64,000 nt of DNA, taken from Chloroflexota bacterium. Lineage in GTDB: Bacteria > Chloroflexota > Anaerolineae > Anaerolineales > Villigracilaceae. The notes below the pieces were generated by a model, which saw only the letters and a list, made by a program, of their open reading frames with translations, made no database searches and was not told the origin of the DNA. Shown piece after piece: positions 1 through 7,983 of the stretch. A program made the translations under genes and the position numbers. Numbering within the stretch: position 1 is the stretch's first letter; each line of letters opens with the position of its first letter. The DNA is taken from positions 868,001 to 932,000 of the forward strand of contig JACRPQ010000004.1 in the NCBI GenBank assembly GCA_016223135.1. The letters run 5' to 3'.

Positions 1-868
1 CAACAGTATTTCGCAGAATTCCGATTCGTTCCACTTCCAATTCCACCACGTCGCCGTGATTCAGCCAGGGACCCTGAAACTTGGTCAGTTCGAGCAAGCA
101 GCCGGTGCCGACCGTTCCCGAACCGATCACGTCGCCGGGGTACAGCATCGTGGAGTCGGATGCGCGGGCGATGAGCTCGCCAAATGACCAGTGCATGTCC
201 TTCCAGTTGCCTCTGGAGAATTCCTTCCCGTTGACGCGCGCAACCATTTCGAGGTCGTACACGCCCGGGCGTCCCGTTGCCTTATCGGCAAGCGCCTCAC
301 GCGTGACGATGAGCGGTCCCAGCGCCGAGGCAAAGTCCTTGCCCTTGGCAGGACCCAGCCCCACCACCATTTCCTTGCGCTGCACGTCGCGGGCAGACCA
401 GTCGTTGAAGATGGTGTAGCCGAAGATGTACTCTTCCGCCTGCTCGGCTTTGATATTTATTCCCGCTTTGCCGATGATTGCTGCGATTTCAAGTTCGTAA
501 TCCATGGCGCGGGTATAGGGCGGGTAGGGAATGACATCTTCGTGACCGAAGATGGCGTTGGGGTTGGTAAAGTAGAAGACCGGGAACTCATACCATTCGG
601 CTGGCACGTCGCGCCCGCGATTTTTGTTGGCGGTTTTGACGTGCTGTTCGAAGGCGTAGCCGTCGCGCAAAGTGAAGGGTTTGAGCGGCGGGAGGAACTT
701 TACCTCGTCGAGCGGCAGGGAATCCTTCGATGCTTTTTTGGCGGCTTCCGCTGCGCCCGCTTCCATGACGGCGTACATGTCGGCAAAGGGCAGGGTGTAG
801 AGTCGGTCTCCGTCCACAAGGGCAGGTTGGGAGGTATGTCGAAGCGTGGAGATGGTGGCGAATTTCAT
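1..868 (-). CDS. Fumarylacetoacetate hydrolase family protein (3' end cut by window edge)
   Basis: The reading frame starts at ATG 868-866 and runs off the left edge, giving 289 residues without a stop. FAH-family enzymes cleave C-C bonds of acyl-pyruvate or acylacetoacetate compounds using a divalent metal. E125-x-E127 and D156 (the NDWSARD segment) have the spacing of the family's metal triad. Gly-rich segments typical of the fold (GSGTVGTG, near residue 263) are present. It lies 101 bp downstream of hpd on the same strand, which suggests homogentisate-route tyrosine degradation, where fumarylacetoacetate would be the substrate. No homogentisate dioxygenase or maleylacetoacetate isomerase is visible here, so the exact substrate is inferred. 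The upstream gap holds a GGAAGTC/AAAGGTC word array. Confidence 0.85.
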   Translation of the reverse strand, partial: MKFATISTLRHTSQPALVDGDRLYTLPFADMYAVMEAGAAEAAKKASKDSLPLDEVKFLPPLKPFTLRDGYAFEQHVKTANKNRGRDVPAEWYEFPVFYFTNPNAIFGHEDVIPYPPYTRAMDYELEIAAIIGKAGINIKAEQAEEYIFGYTIFNDWSARDVQRKEMVVGLGPAKGKDFASALGPLIVTREALADKATGRPGVYDLEMVARVNGKEFSRGNWKDMHWSFGELIARASDSTMLYPGDVIGSGTVGTGCLLELTKFQGPWLNHGDVVELEVERIGILRNTV

Positions 869-881
869 GGTGTGAGTCCAA

Positions 882-957
882 TGTCAAAGGTCGGAAGTCA
901 AAGGTCGGAAGTCACAAGTCGGAAGTCAAAGGTCACAAGTCGGAAGTCGAATGACCT
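882..957. repeat. Word array of GGAAGTC / AAAGGTC / CACAAGTC
   Basis: This short degenerate tandem array of 7-8 bp words fills the junction between hpd and the FAH-family gene. It resembles other word arrays in this window (14290, 19562, 51600, 61262) in architecture, not in sequence. The FAH-family start lies 13 bp beyond it, with no obvious Shine-Dalgarno sequence. Confidence 0.75.
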
Positions 958-969
958 TGGACCTTCGAC

Positions 970-2103
970 TCATAGATTGCCGCGCCGCGCCTGTTCCAGT
1001 TCGATGGATTCGAACAATGCTTTGAAATTGCCCTTGCCGAATCCTTTTGCGCCGTGGCGCTGAATGACTTCGATGAACATGGTCGGGCGGTCCTGGATGG
1101 GGCGGGTGAAGATTTGCAGGAGATAGCCCTCGTCGTCGCGGTCGGCGAGGATGCCGAGCTCCTGAATGGCTTTGTAGTCCTCGTCAATTTTGCCGATGCG
1201 GCCGGGGAGCATTTCGTAGTAGGTATCTGGCACGCGCAGGAATTCCACGCCGCGCTTGCGCAGTTCGCCGACGGTGTGGAGGATGTCGCCGGTGATGAGC
1301 GCGATGTGCTGGACGCCGGGCGTGAGGTAGTAATCGAGGTACTCTTCAATCTGGCTCTTGCGCTTGCCCTCGGCGGGTTCGTTGATGGGGAACTTGACGC
1401 GCCCGTTGCCGTTTTGCATCACCTTCGACATGAGCGCGGAGTATTCGGTGGAGATGTCCTTGTCGTCGAAGTGCAGCAATTGGCGGAAGCCCATCACCTG
1501 ATGATAGAAGTTGACCCAATGGTTCATCTTGCCCAGCTGCACGTTGCCCACCATGTGGTCAATGGCGGCAAGCCCGGTGGACTCGGCTTCGTAGTGGATG
1601 GGTTTATAGGTCGGCGCGAAGACGCCTTTGTAATCGGCGCGGTCCACGAAGACGTGGAGCGTTTCCCCGTAGGTGTAAATGGCAGACGTGCGGTAGATGC
1701 CGAAATCGTCCTTCTCTTCGCGCGGCGCCCAGGCAGATTTGCCGCCGCGGCTGGTGGTTTCCTTCCAGGCTTTTTCCACATCGTCCACGCCCAGGGCAAT
1801 CACCTTGACGCCGTCGCCGTGCACCATGTGATGCGCCGCCAGCGGGCTGGAGGGAGAATAGGGCGCAGAAACAACAAACCGCGCCTGCCCCGATTCGAGA
1901 ACGTACGAAGCAAAGTCGCGGTTGCCGGTTTCCAGTCCCGAGTAGGCGACGGGTTTGAAGCCGAACGCCTTCCACCAGTAGTACATGGCGTGTTTGGCGT
2001 TGCCTACGTAGAAATGAACATGGTCAACGGATTTGATTTGCAGAAAGTCCGCCTCCTCCGTCATGGGGCGGGACGCTTTCGCAGTTTTGGCAGTTACAGC
2101 CAT
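970..2103 (-). CDS. hpd: 4-hydroxyphenylpyruvate dioxygenase
   Basis: The enzyme converts 4-hydroxyphenylpyruvate to homogentisate in tyrosine catabolism, using non-heme iron. The 377-residue protein has the usual family length and two vicinal-oxygen-chelate halves. Predicted iron ligands are H183 (AAIDHMVG), H266 (GVQHIAL) and E345 (MFIEVIQRH). The C-terminal GFGKGNFKALFESIE signature is intact. I chose ATG 2103 because AGGAGG lies just upstream; the open frame extends further but has no better start. A promoter (2172-2200) and the terminator of the preceding gene lie upstream, so hpd probably begins a transcript that continues into the FAH-family gene. Confidence 0.95.
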   Translation of the reverse strand: MAVTAKTAKASRPMTEEADFLQIKSVDHVHFYVGNAKHAMYYWWKAFGFKPVAYSGLETGNRDFASYVLESGQARFVVSAPYSPSSPLAAHHMVHGDGVKVIALGVDDVEKAWKETTSRGGKSAWAPREEKDDFGIYRTSAIYTYGETLHVFVDRADYKGVFAPTYKPIHYEAESTGLAAIDHMVGNVQLGKMNHWVNFYHQVMGFRQLLHFDDKDISTEYSALMSKVMQNGNGRVKFPINEPAEGKRKSQIEEYLDYYLTPGVQHIALITGDILHTVGELRKRGVEFLRVPDTYYEMLPGRIGKIDEDYKAIQELGILADRDDEGYLLQIFTRPIQDRPTMFIEVIQRHGAKGFGKGNFKALFESIELEQARRGNL

Positions 2104-2171
2104 CGAACCTCCTTTGGTCTTGTCCTGAGAGCGGCGGCGAGGCGCCACGCTCGAAGAATTGGTCTGAAAAG

Positions 2172-2200
2172 ATTTTACGACAAAGGAAGTCCGATTGCAA
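2172..2200 (-). promoter_or_regulatory. Candidate sigma-70 promoter of hpd
   Basis: On the minus strand TTGCAA (2200-2195) and TAAAAT (2177-2172) are separated by 17 bp, about 70 bp upstream of the hpd start and just past the ybaK-like gene's terminator. Placement and spacing fit; it is a sequence match only. Confidence 0.5.
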
Positions 2201-2201
2201 A

Positions 2202-2241
2202 TAAAAAAAGCCCCTAAAGGTTTCAAAGACCTTCAGGGGTT
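2202..2241 (-). terminator. Intrinsic terminator of the ybaK-like gene
   Basis: Read on the minus strand, AACCCCTGAAGGT pairs with ACCTTTAGGGG around a short loop and is followed by GCTTTTTTTATT. It starts 8 bp after the stop of the ybaK-like gene and separates it from hpd. Confidence 0.85.
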
Positions 2242-2248
2242 GGCGCAA

Positions 2249-2722
2249 TCACTTTACCCTCACGACCCTTGCGCCTGTCATCTTTTGCAAGTCGGCAGTC
2301 TTTAGTTCGAAGATGGCGTTTGGCGTCCCTGCCGCCGCCCACACGGTCTGATATTGCAGGAAGTCCTCGTCGAGGTATGTTTCCATCTTCTGCACGTGAC
2401 CGATGGGCGGTACGCCGCCAATGGCGAAGCCCGTCACTGTGCGCACGAAATCCGCGTCGGCGCGGACGATGGGTTCGCCCGCGTACTCGGCGATGCGTTT
2501 CTCGTCCACGCGGTTCGCGCCGCTGGTCAGAACCAGAATCGGTTTGCCCGATTCCTTTCCCTTGAAAATCAGCGACTTGACGATTTGACCAAGTTCACAG
2601 CCGGCGCGTTCGGCGGCTTCCTGCGCGGTGCGCGTGGACTCGGCGTGTTCGATGACGGTGTAGTCATAGCCGAGCGAGCGAAGGATATCTTGAATTTTTT
2701 GGGCGGATGGGGAGAGGGGCAT
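2249..2722 (-). CDS. YbaK/EbsC-family aminoacyl-tRNA deacylase
   Basis: The 157-residue protein has the YbaK/ProX fold that hydrolyses mischarged tRNAs such as Cys- or Ala-tRNA(Pro). The QIVKSLIFKG segment contains the conserved catalytic lysine (about residue 49), followed by the family pattern LVLTSGANRVDEKRI and the GGVPPIGH loop. The start at 2722 matches homolog length. Longer starts would translate the tandem repeat immediately upstream as a YTCIPVYL peptide repeat, which is an artefact. The start codon touches the repeat and has no Shine-Dalgarno sequence. A good terminator follows the gene. Exact tRNA specificity cannot be told. Confidence 0.88.
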   Translation of the reverse strand: MPLSPSAQKIQDILRSLGYDYTVIEHAESTRTAQEAAERAGCELGQIVKSLIFKGKESGKPILVLTSGANRVDEKRIAEYAGEPIVRADADFVRTVTGFAIGGVPPIGHVQKMETYLDEDFLQYQTVWAAAGTPNAIFELKTADLQKMTGARVVRVK

Positions 2723-2794
2723 AGGTAAGTGATGAAGAAGGGGGAGGGAATAGGTACATAGGTAAGTGATGAAGAAGGGGGAGGGAATAGGTAC
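2721..2794. repeat. Two perfect 37-bp tandem copies
   Basis: The 37-bp unit beginning ATAGGTAAGTGATGAAGAAG occurs at 2721-2757 and 2758-2794. The first copy overlaps two bases of the ybaK-like start codon. The unit ends in AGGTAC, which leads directly into the 8-bp array. Confidence 0.9.
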
Positions 2795-2946
2795 ATAGGT
2801 ACACAGGTATACAGGTACACAGGTACACAGGTATACAGGTATACAGGTATACAGGTATACAGGTACACAGGTACACAGGTATACAGGTATACAAGTACAC
2901 ACGTACATACTTGTGTACCTGTGTACGTGTCTACGTGTGTACGTCT
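2790..2946. repeat. GGTAYACA 8-bp tandem array with inverted end
   Basis: About 13 copies of GGTATACA or GGTACACA run to about 2897. They are followed by a degenerate stretch in the opposite orientation (TTGTGTACCTGTGTACGTG, 2911-2929) that can pair back onto the array. It fills the divergent region between the ybaK-like gene and the methyltransferase, so the promoters of both must be near or inside it. Confidence 0.85.
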
Positions 2947-2974
2947 TGTTGATTATATCAAGTAGAATTGCGCC

Positions 2975-3670
2975 ATGACCGATACACAGAGACAAATCTA
3001 CCAAACCGACGGTGACCGCTACGAAGCATTGATTGCCCGCGAAGATTATCAAGGCAACATCCTCAGAGCGTTGGAGGAGATTATCGCCCCCGACGGCTTG
3101 GACATCCTCGACCTTGGCGCAGGGACGGGACGCCTTGCCGTGATGCTTGCGCCGCGCGCCAAATCCATGCGGGCGTTCGATGTCTCGGAGGAGATGTTAC
3201 GCGTTTGCCGCCAGCGGCTCGAGGCAAGCGGTCTCTCGAACTGGAAAGTGGAAATTGCCGATCACCGTCAATTACCAGTTGCCAATCACTCTGCCGATCT
3301 CGCCGTCTCCGGTTGGAGCGTGTCGTATCTCGCCGTTTGGAATCCCGACTCGTGGCGGGCGGAGTTGGAGAAATGGCTGGGCGAGATGAAACGCGTCTTG
3401 AGACCGAACAGCCCTATCGTCCTGTTTGAATCGCTTGGCACGGGGAACGAGTCGCCGCTGCGATTGGAACACCTGCAAAATTTCTATCGCTGGCTCGATG
3501 AGACTGGCTTTCAAAGCAAGTGGATTCGCACCGATTACAAATTTGAATCCCTCGAAGAAGCCGATGAGTTATCCCGCTTTTTCTTTGGGGATGACTTGGG
3601 CAACATGGTGAGAAGAAAGAATTGGATAGTTTTGCCCGAATGTACAGGCGTGTGGTGGCTGAAGGTCTGA
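2975..3670 (+). CDS. Class I SAM-dependent methyltransferase
   Basis: The 231-residue protein has a Rossmann-fold methyltransferase core. Motif I DILDLGAGTG lies at residues 43-52, an acidic FDVSEEML follows at the end of strand 2, and EMKRVLRPN is the post-motif III pattern. No specific substrate domain is visible, so the target (small molecule or other) is unknown. There is no strong ribosome binding site. Bases 3270-3293 within the gene read as an ATTACCAGTTGCCAATCAC word similar to the 61262 array, but homolog length suggests no insertion. The gene is transcribed away from the 8-bp array and convergent with the NUDIX gene, their stops being adjacent. Confidence 0.85.
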   Translation: MTDTQRQIYQTDGDRYEALIAREDYQGNILRALEEIIAPDGLDILDLGAGTGRLAVMLAPRAKSMRAFDVSEEMLRVCRQRLEASGLSNWKVEIADHRQLPVANHSADLAVSGWSVSYLAVWNPDSWRAELEKWLGEMKRVLRPNSPIVLFESLGTGNESPLRLEHLQNFYRWLDETGFQSKWIRTDYKFESLEEADELSRFFFGDDLGNMVRRKNWIVLPECTGVWWLKV

Positions 3671-4135
3671 TTACCGCACGAACGCTTCTTTTTGATTCGC
3701 CAGCGTATCGAGAATCCGCTCTTTGTGCCGCCCGAGCATCTCCAATCCCTCGACTTCATCCAGCGTGAAATAGCCATAGGCGGTTGTTTCATCGCTCAAG
3801 CCTAATTCACCGCCTAGCGCTTCCGCCTCGAAGTGCAGGACGATGATGTGCGCCTTGTTCCCATCGGGATAGACAGCAAGTTGATCGGGGTGACTATAGA
3901 CGCCGACCAGCCGCTTCACACGGACGCTCAAGCCGGTTTCCTCCCAAACTTCCCTTTCACACGCCTCAGCCACCGATTCGCCCGCTTCCACGCCGCCGCC
4001 CGGCAGGCACCATTGACCGTTGTCCTGCCGCCGCGTGAGCAGGATGCGTCCGTGTTCGTCGAAGATGGCGGCGGAACAGCCGAGACGGAGTTTGCCTTGT
4101 TTGGCGATGCGCTCGCCGTAGATGATTTGGGTCAT
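3671..4135 (-). CDS. NUDIX hydrolase
   Basis: The 154-residue protein has a complete Nudix box (about residues 47-69, G-x5-E-x7-REVWEETGL), which binds Mg2+ to cleave nucleoside diphosphate-linked compounds. The order LLTRRQDNGQWCLPGGGVE is typical of MutT/ADP-ribose pyrophosphatase-like members. Substrate is unknown. ATG 4135 is preferred; a GTG five codons upstream (4150) is possible. The last codon abuts the convergent methyltransferase end. Upstream lies a CTCTCACTCAGGGAGAGGCG palindrome. Confidence 0.88.
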   Translation of the reverse strand: MTQIIYGERIAKQGKLRLGCSAAIFDEHGRILLTRRQDNGQWCLPGGGVEAGESVAEACEREVWEETGLSVRVKRLVGVYSHPDQLAVYPDGNKAHIIVLHFEAEALGGELGLSDETTAYGYFTLDEVEGLEMLGRHKERILDTLANQKEAFVR

Positions 4136-4142
4136 GGGTTTC

Positions 4143-4181
4143 GCCCTCACCCCTTTCGCCTCTCACTCAGGGAGAGGCGCA
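4143..4181. repeat. CTCTC...GAGAGG intergenic palindrome
   Basis: CCTCTCACTCAGGGAGAGG between the pirin and NUDIX genes belongs to a loose family of CCCTCACCCC / CTCTCCC..GGGAGAGG hairpins, also seen at 11480-11525, 18358-18384 and 57806-57837. It may act as a weak terminator for the pirin gene. Confidence 0.55.
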
Positions 4182-5027
4182 TCATTCCTTGATAAACGTC
4201 CCGTCGCGGAGTTCTTTCAGGGTCTGTTGAATCTCTTCGATGGTATTCATCACGAACGGACCGTAGGGGACGATGGGTTCCTTGAACGGCGCGCCCGCCA
4301 TGAGCATGAAGCGGACGGGGTGATTTTCGGTTTTTATGGCAATGTGGTCGCCGTCGCTGAATTTGATCATTTTCACGGCGTCAATGGTTTCGCCGGAGAA
4401 AACTCCCTCGCCTTGGAAGACGTAGGCGATGAGGGTGTGTCCGCTGGGGATGGGGAAAAGCCATTCGGCGCCGGGATCAAGTTCCACGTCCATGTAAAGA
4501 GGCGAGGCGGCGATGTCCCGCACGGGACCGGTCACATCGTCCACCGTCCCAGCCACCACGCGGATGCGGATGCCGTCGTTTTCGTAGGTGGGGATGATGT
4601 CGGCGGTCACTTCGCGATAACGCGGCGTGGACATTTTGAGATGCGAGGGCAGGTTAACCCATAGTTGGAAGCCGTAAATATTGCCGTTGTGACTGCGGCG
4701 GGGCATTTCCTCGTGCAGAATGCCGCGCCCGGCGCTCATCCACTGCACGTCGCCGGGACCGATGAGGCTGGCGTTGCCAAGGCTGTCGCGGTGATAGGTT
4801 GCGCCTTCGAGCATGTAGGTGACGGTTTCGATGCCGCGATGCGGGTGCATGGGGAAGCCGCGCAGGGGTCCTTCGAGGGGGTCGTTGAAGGCGAAATGAT
4901 CGAAGAGCAGGAAGGGGTCGAATTCGTTGCTGACGCGCGGCGCAATGGAGCGCAGCAAGCGCACGCCTGCGCCTTCGATGGCAATTTGAGGTGGGATGAT
5001 TTTGGAGACGGTTCTGAGTTGGTTCAT
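4182..5027 (-). CDS. Pirin family protein
   Basis: The 281-residue bicupin protein has the N-terminal pirin signature: H61 and H63 in FPMHPHRGIETVTYMLEG, with H105 and E107 in SAGRGILHEE as the predicted metal ligands. A C-terminal pirin_C domain (VPYGPFVMNT) follows. Pirins include quercetin-2,3-dioxygenases and transcription cofactors; the role here is unknown. ATG 5027 matches homolog starts; the 34 extra upstream codons of the open frame are encoded by a dispersed repeat (5062-5142). Confidence 0.9.
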   Translation of the reverse strand: MNQLRTVSKIIPPQIAIEGAGVRLLRSIAPRVSNEFDPFLLFDHFAFNDPLEGPLRGFPMHPHRGIETVTYMLEGATYHRDSLGNASLIGPGDVQWMSAGRGILHEEMPRRSHNGNIYGFQLWVNLPSHLKMSTPRYREVTADIIPTYENDGIRIRVVAGTVDDVTGPVRDIAASPLYMDVELDPGAEWLFPIPSGHTLIAYVFQGEGVFSGETIDAVKMIKFSDGDHIAIKTENHPVRFMLMAGAPFKEPIVPYGPFVMNTIEEIQQTLKELRDGTFIKE

Positions 5028-5061
5028 GTGCAGATGGACGAGACGGGCAGGGGGAATATTA

Positions 5062-5142
5062 CTGCTGAACCGTCCCGAAGGCGCTTGAGAGAGCGGTTTC
5101 GAGGGCAAATTAGCCTTCGGGACGCGCATCCCGACCTGACGT
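5062..5142 (-). repeat. Dispersed palindromic repeat, family A (truncated copy)
   Basis: On the minus strand this starts TTAACGTCAGGTCGGGAT and contains inner arms CGTCCCGAAGGCT and GCCTTCGGGACG. It matches the fuller copy at 8507-8612 but lacks the 3' outer arm. The TAA stop of the DUF4230 gene is part of the repeat. Confidence 0.8.
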
Positions 5143-5849
5143 TAATTTACCTGCGGAGGGAGCGGCGCCGGCGGGTTTTCTGTGTTGGAGGAGGTTTCCA
5201 TCTGTAGGAAGCGAACTTGGGGAGTGAAGCGCGTATTCACCAGCCTCGGCAGCAACGCCTCGTTCAGCCGGTTTTCGATGCGTTTTTCGGCGTCTGCCAG
5301 CATATCGAGTTTGGAGGCTTTGTCGTGTGCAAGGGCGGCGAGTTCCTGCATGGCGGCTTCGAGGTCTTTTTTTGTCACCCAGTTGATCAGCCCGGAGGTG
5401 ACGTTTTTCTCGACATTCAGCGGCTCCACCGAGAGGACTTCGGCATGCGGCAGTTGCAGAAGGATTTGTCCCGGCTGGAGGAAACCGCCGCGGTGGACTT
5501 CGACGTTGAAGCCTTTTTGCAGGTCAAAGCCGATTTTGGCTCGATAGACGCCGCGCAGATGAATATGCTTGACACTTCCCAGCAGGGTGTTGCTGACTTC
5601 GTACTCCACGTCGAAATCCTGTTCAATCATTGCCAGCTGCAAAATTTCATTGGTGCGCTTGTAAATGATTTTCTGGTTGATGGTCACCTGCGGCGTCAGC
5701 CCCAAGGTGTTTTTGACCGTTGCCGCCAGTTCTTTGGCGAGCGAAAGCGTCTTGTTGGGGAAATAAACGAAGAACAACCACGCTGCTGCGCCGAAGATGA
5801 TAAGAAAGAAAGTGAGAATACTGATAACGATAATGGTTGTATCGCTCAT
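5142..5849 (-). CDS. DUF4230 domain protein, membrane anchored
   Basis: The 235-residue protein has one N-terminal transmembrane helix (about residues 5-30) and then an extracytoplasmic DUF4230-type domain, beginning with a conserved KIIYKRTNEILQLA-like stretch and continuing to about residue 200. A proline-rich tail (NPPAPLPPQVN) ends the protein. The family has no assigned function. The stop codon is supplied by a family A repeat, so the last residues may be repeat-derived. Confidence 0.75.
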   Translation of the reverse strand: MSDTTIIVISILTFFLIIFGAAAWLFFVYFPNKTLSLAKELAATVKNTLGLTPQVTINQKIIYKRTNEILQLAMIEQDFDVEYEVSNTLLGSVKHIHLRGVYRAKIGFDLQKGFNVEVHRGGFLQPGQILLQLPHAEVLSVEPLNVEKNVTSGLINWVTKKDLEAAMQELAALAHDKASKLDMLADAEKRIENRLNEALLPRLVNTRFTPQVRFLQMETSSNTENPPAPLPPQVN

Positions 5850-5922
5850 GAGGTTGTGCCTGTGCGAAAGTTGAAGCGGTTAGCGGCGTCTGTCAACGCG
5901 AGAATATCTTCTGCTTTGCGCG

Positions 5923-6213
5923 TCATTCGATTTGGCGGACAGTGACGGCTTTGAAGGGGTGTTTGAGAGTTTGTATCAGCCGTTGAAATATCCCGGAGGG
6001 CAGACTCTGTTCGAGCCATGCTTGCCGCGCTTCGGCGCTTTCCCATTCGGCAATTTCGATGATTTTATCGGGGTCGTCAATGACTTCGTAGCGGGTGAAG
6101 CCCAGGAAGCCGGGCGCGTTGCGTCGTTTTTCGTGCAGGTCCGCCAGGGCTTTGAGCAATTTACCCCGTTGACCGGGTTGGGCTTCCATTTCAATAATGG
6201 TTTTTGTGGTCAT
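5923..6213 (-). CDS. Antibiotic biosynthesis monooxygenase (ABM)-domain protein
   Basis: The 96-residue protein has the dimeric alpha-beta barrel pattern of ABM/YgiN-like proteins (TIIEMEAQPGQRGKLLKAL, then PGFLGFTRYEVIDDP and EWESAEARQAWL). Members include quinol monooxygenases and heme-degrading enzymes; the specific activity is unknown. ATG 6213 follows AAGGAG with good spacing. It lies 22 bp downstream of the DUF6295 gene on the same strand and is likely co-transcribed with it and the hydrolase. Confidence 0.8.
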   Translation of the reverse strand: MTTKTIIEMEAQPGQRGKLLKALADLHEKRRNAPGFLGFTRYEVIDDPDKIIEIAEWESAEARQAWLEQSLPSGIFQRLIQTLKHPFKAVTVRQIE

Positions 6214-6235
6214 GGCTGCTCCTTGGGAGGAGGCT

Positions 6236-6508
6236 TCAGCGGCGCGGGATGTGACCGCCTGCTTCCGCCTGATCGAGGACATTCAGAATGGTTTGAACGA
6301 GGGCGCGCGCGGCGCTTTCGCTGAGTTCGACGGCGACGCGGGCGGAGGGACCGAGCGATTCGTTGACGAAGTCAATGTTCAAGGCGTGCTCATAAGGGGC
6401 GTCGAAGGGATGGTCGTAGGAGACGTTGGCGCCCTCCAGTTTGAACCAGCCGCCTGTCCCCTTGCCGCTGCCTTCGATTTTTACTTTTTCGACGATCATG
6501 GTGCACAT
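6236..6508 (-). CDS. DUF6295 family protein
   Basis: The 90-residue protein starts MCTMIVEKVKIEGSGKG and contains NVSYDHPFDAPYEHALNIDFVNE, which I recognise as the DUF6295 pattern. No function is assigned. GGAGT precedes ATG 6508. It sits 11 bp after the dienelactone hydrolase gene, so the three genes 7290-5923 look like one transcript. The hydrolase/ABM context hints at small-molecule catabolism, by inference only. Confidence 0.75.
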   Translation of the reverse strand: MCTMIVEKVKIEGSGKGTGGWFKLEGANVSYDHPFDAPYEHALNIDFVNESLGPSARVAVELSESAARALVQTILNVLDQAEAGGHIPRR

Positions 6509-6519
6509 GAAAACTCCTT

Positions 6520-7290
6520 TCAGGCGTTTGCCCGGCTGGATAAGTGCTTTTCCAAAAACGCAAAGACTTTTTTCCAGCCGTCCATTGCCTGTTCCTGGCG
6601 GTAGGCTTTGTAGATGTAGTAGAAGAAGCCGTGCCCGGCGCCATCGTAGCGGTGAAATTCGTAGTCCTTGCCATATTTCTTCAACTCGGCTTCGTGCTGG
6701 TCAACCTGCTCCGGGCTGGGGCTGGTATCGTCGTTGCCGAACAAGCCGAGGATGGGACATGGGAGGTCTTTGGTGTAGTCAATCGGCGCGACGGGGCGTT
6801 TATCATTCAACGCCTCAGGCGGCATGACCACATTGCCGCCCCAGCAGTCCACAATGGCATCGAACCCCGGCACACGACACGCGGCGAGGTAGGCATGTCT
6901 GCCGCCGGAGCATGTTCCAAAAATTCCCACTTTGCCGTTGATGTAAGGGAGCGAGCGCAGATATTTCATTGCCCCTGCCAGGTCGTCCACTGCCTGGTCG
7001 TCTGGCACGCCGCCATCCGCGCGGATTTTGGCGGCAACATCTTCGGGCGTGCCATGTCCGGCGCGAAAATACAAATTGGGCGTAAGTGTGGCGTAGCCGT
7101 GAAGCGCAAACTTGAAGGTGGTCTCGCGGTACCATTCGTCCCAGCCGGGCATGTGGTGTGCCAGCACCAGCCCGGGGAAAGGACCTCTGCCAAGCGGGCG
7201 GGCAAAGAAGGCGTTGATCCAGTCGCCGTTGGCGCCGGGCAGGGCGACCGTCTCTGCGAGGATGCCCTCGTATTGGTCAGTGGTGTACAT
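6520..7290 (-). CDS. Dienelactone hydrolase family protein
   Basis: The 256-residue alpha/beta hydrolase has the dienelactone-hydrolase nucleophile motif with cysteine, IFGTCSGGRHA (C127). An Asp in LFGNDDTSP (about 187) and H220 in DGAGHGFF complete the triad. Such enzymes hydrolyse lactones or esters; substrate is unknown. ATG 7290 has a GGAG-like site upstream. The start overlaps the 3' end of the P-loop gene by 14 bp on the same strand, implying translational coupling. Confidence 0.88.
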   Translation of the reverse strand: MYTTDQYEGILAETVALPGANGDWINAFFARPLGRGPFPGLVLAHHMPGWDEWYRETTFKFALHGYATLTPNLYFRAGHGTPEDVAAKIRADGGVPDDQAVDDLAGAMKYLRSLPYINGKVGIFGTCSGGRHAYLAACRVPGFDAIVDCWGGNVVMPPEALNDKRPVAPIDYTKDLPCPILGLFGNDDTSPSPEQVDQHEAELKKYGKDYEFHRYDGAGHGFFYYIYKAYRQEQAMDGWKKVFAFLEKHLSSRANA

Positions 7291-7894
7291 CGGTTTCTCC
7301 TCTGAGTTGGGTTGTTCGTTCAAGGACTGCTTGTACACTTTGATTGTAGTCCAAAGTTTCGTGTGCGACGTTCAATTCGAGAACTTGATGGGGAGAGACG
7401 CCGGCGAGCCATTCATCCAAAAAGGATTCGAACAGGGCGGTGTCTTCGGCGCGGGCGAGGTTAATGCGCTTCCTTCTGGACATTCTGCCTGTTACTGTTT
7501 CCTCATCCGCTCTCAAGCGGACGATGAGTTCGGGAGGCGGCAGGCACGCGCGGGCGAAGGCGTAGAAGCGTCGGCAGAGATCAAATTCCTTTTGGCTGAG
7601 CAGGTTTCGGCGGAGAAAGAGGCGGGTGAAACCGTGAAAGTCGAGATCGAGTCCGCCGTCCATCAATCCCGTTTTGGAAGCGGCGCGGAGTTCGCGTTCT
7701 TGTTCGGCGCGCAGGAGCAGATAGTCCATCTGGTTGGCAAAGAGATAACGGCTGTCTTCCTTTGCCATTGCCTGAAAGGGGCGCTCGGCGTGCTGTTCGA
7801 GGGCGGTTTGAAAAAGTCCTGTTCGGGCAAGCGCCTGCACGAGCGATGTTTTGCCCACGCCGCTGGAGCCGACGACAACGACGAGTTTGTTCAT
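7277..7894 (-). CDS. P-loop kinase-like protein (deoxynucleoside kinase-like)
   Basis: The 205-residue protein begins with a Walker A motif GSSGVGKTS (residues 9-17). DGGLDLDFHGF and ELIVRLRADEETVTGRM follow, an arrangement seen in deoxynucleoside kinase/AAA-type small kinases. Arg-rich RMSRRKR could be the lid. The substrate cannot be named. It heads the cluster that continues into the dienelactone hydrolase, DUF6295 and ABM genes. Confidence 0.65.
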   Translation of the reverse strand: MNKLVVVVGSSGVGKTSLVQALARTGLFQTALEQHAERPFQAMAKEDSRYLFANQMDYLLLRAEQERELRAASKTGLMDGGLDLDFHGFTRLFLRRNLLSQKEFDLCRRFYAFARACLPPPELIVRLRADEETVTGRMSRRKRINLARAEDTALFESFLDEWLAGVSPHQVLELNVAHETLDYNQSVQAVLERTTQLRGETDVHH

Positions 7895-7983
7895 GTTTTC
7901 TACAGATTGTAAATCAAAACCGCTTCGCGTGATGCTGCAAAGACTCTTGCTTTTTGGTTGTGATAGAATGGCTTTGAAGATTT

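Noticed and set aside
2790-2946. CRISPR-like or coding repeat (VYLCTCIP peptide)
   Set aside because: The 8-bp unit has no spacers and the peptide repeat only follows from reading the array in frame; no ribosome site exists.
3270-3293. In-frame array insertion in the methyltransferase
   Set aside because: The words resemble the 61262 array, but homologous methyltransferases have a loop of the same length here, so no insertion is shown.
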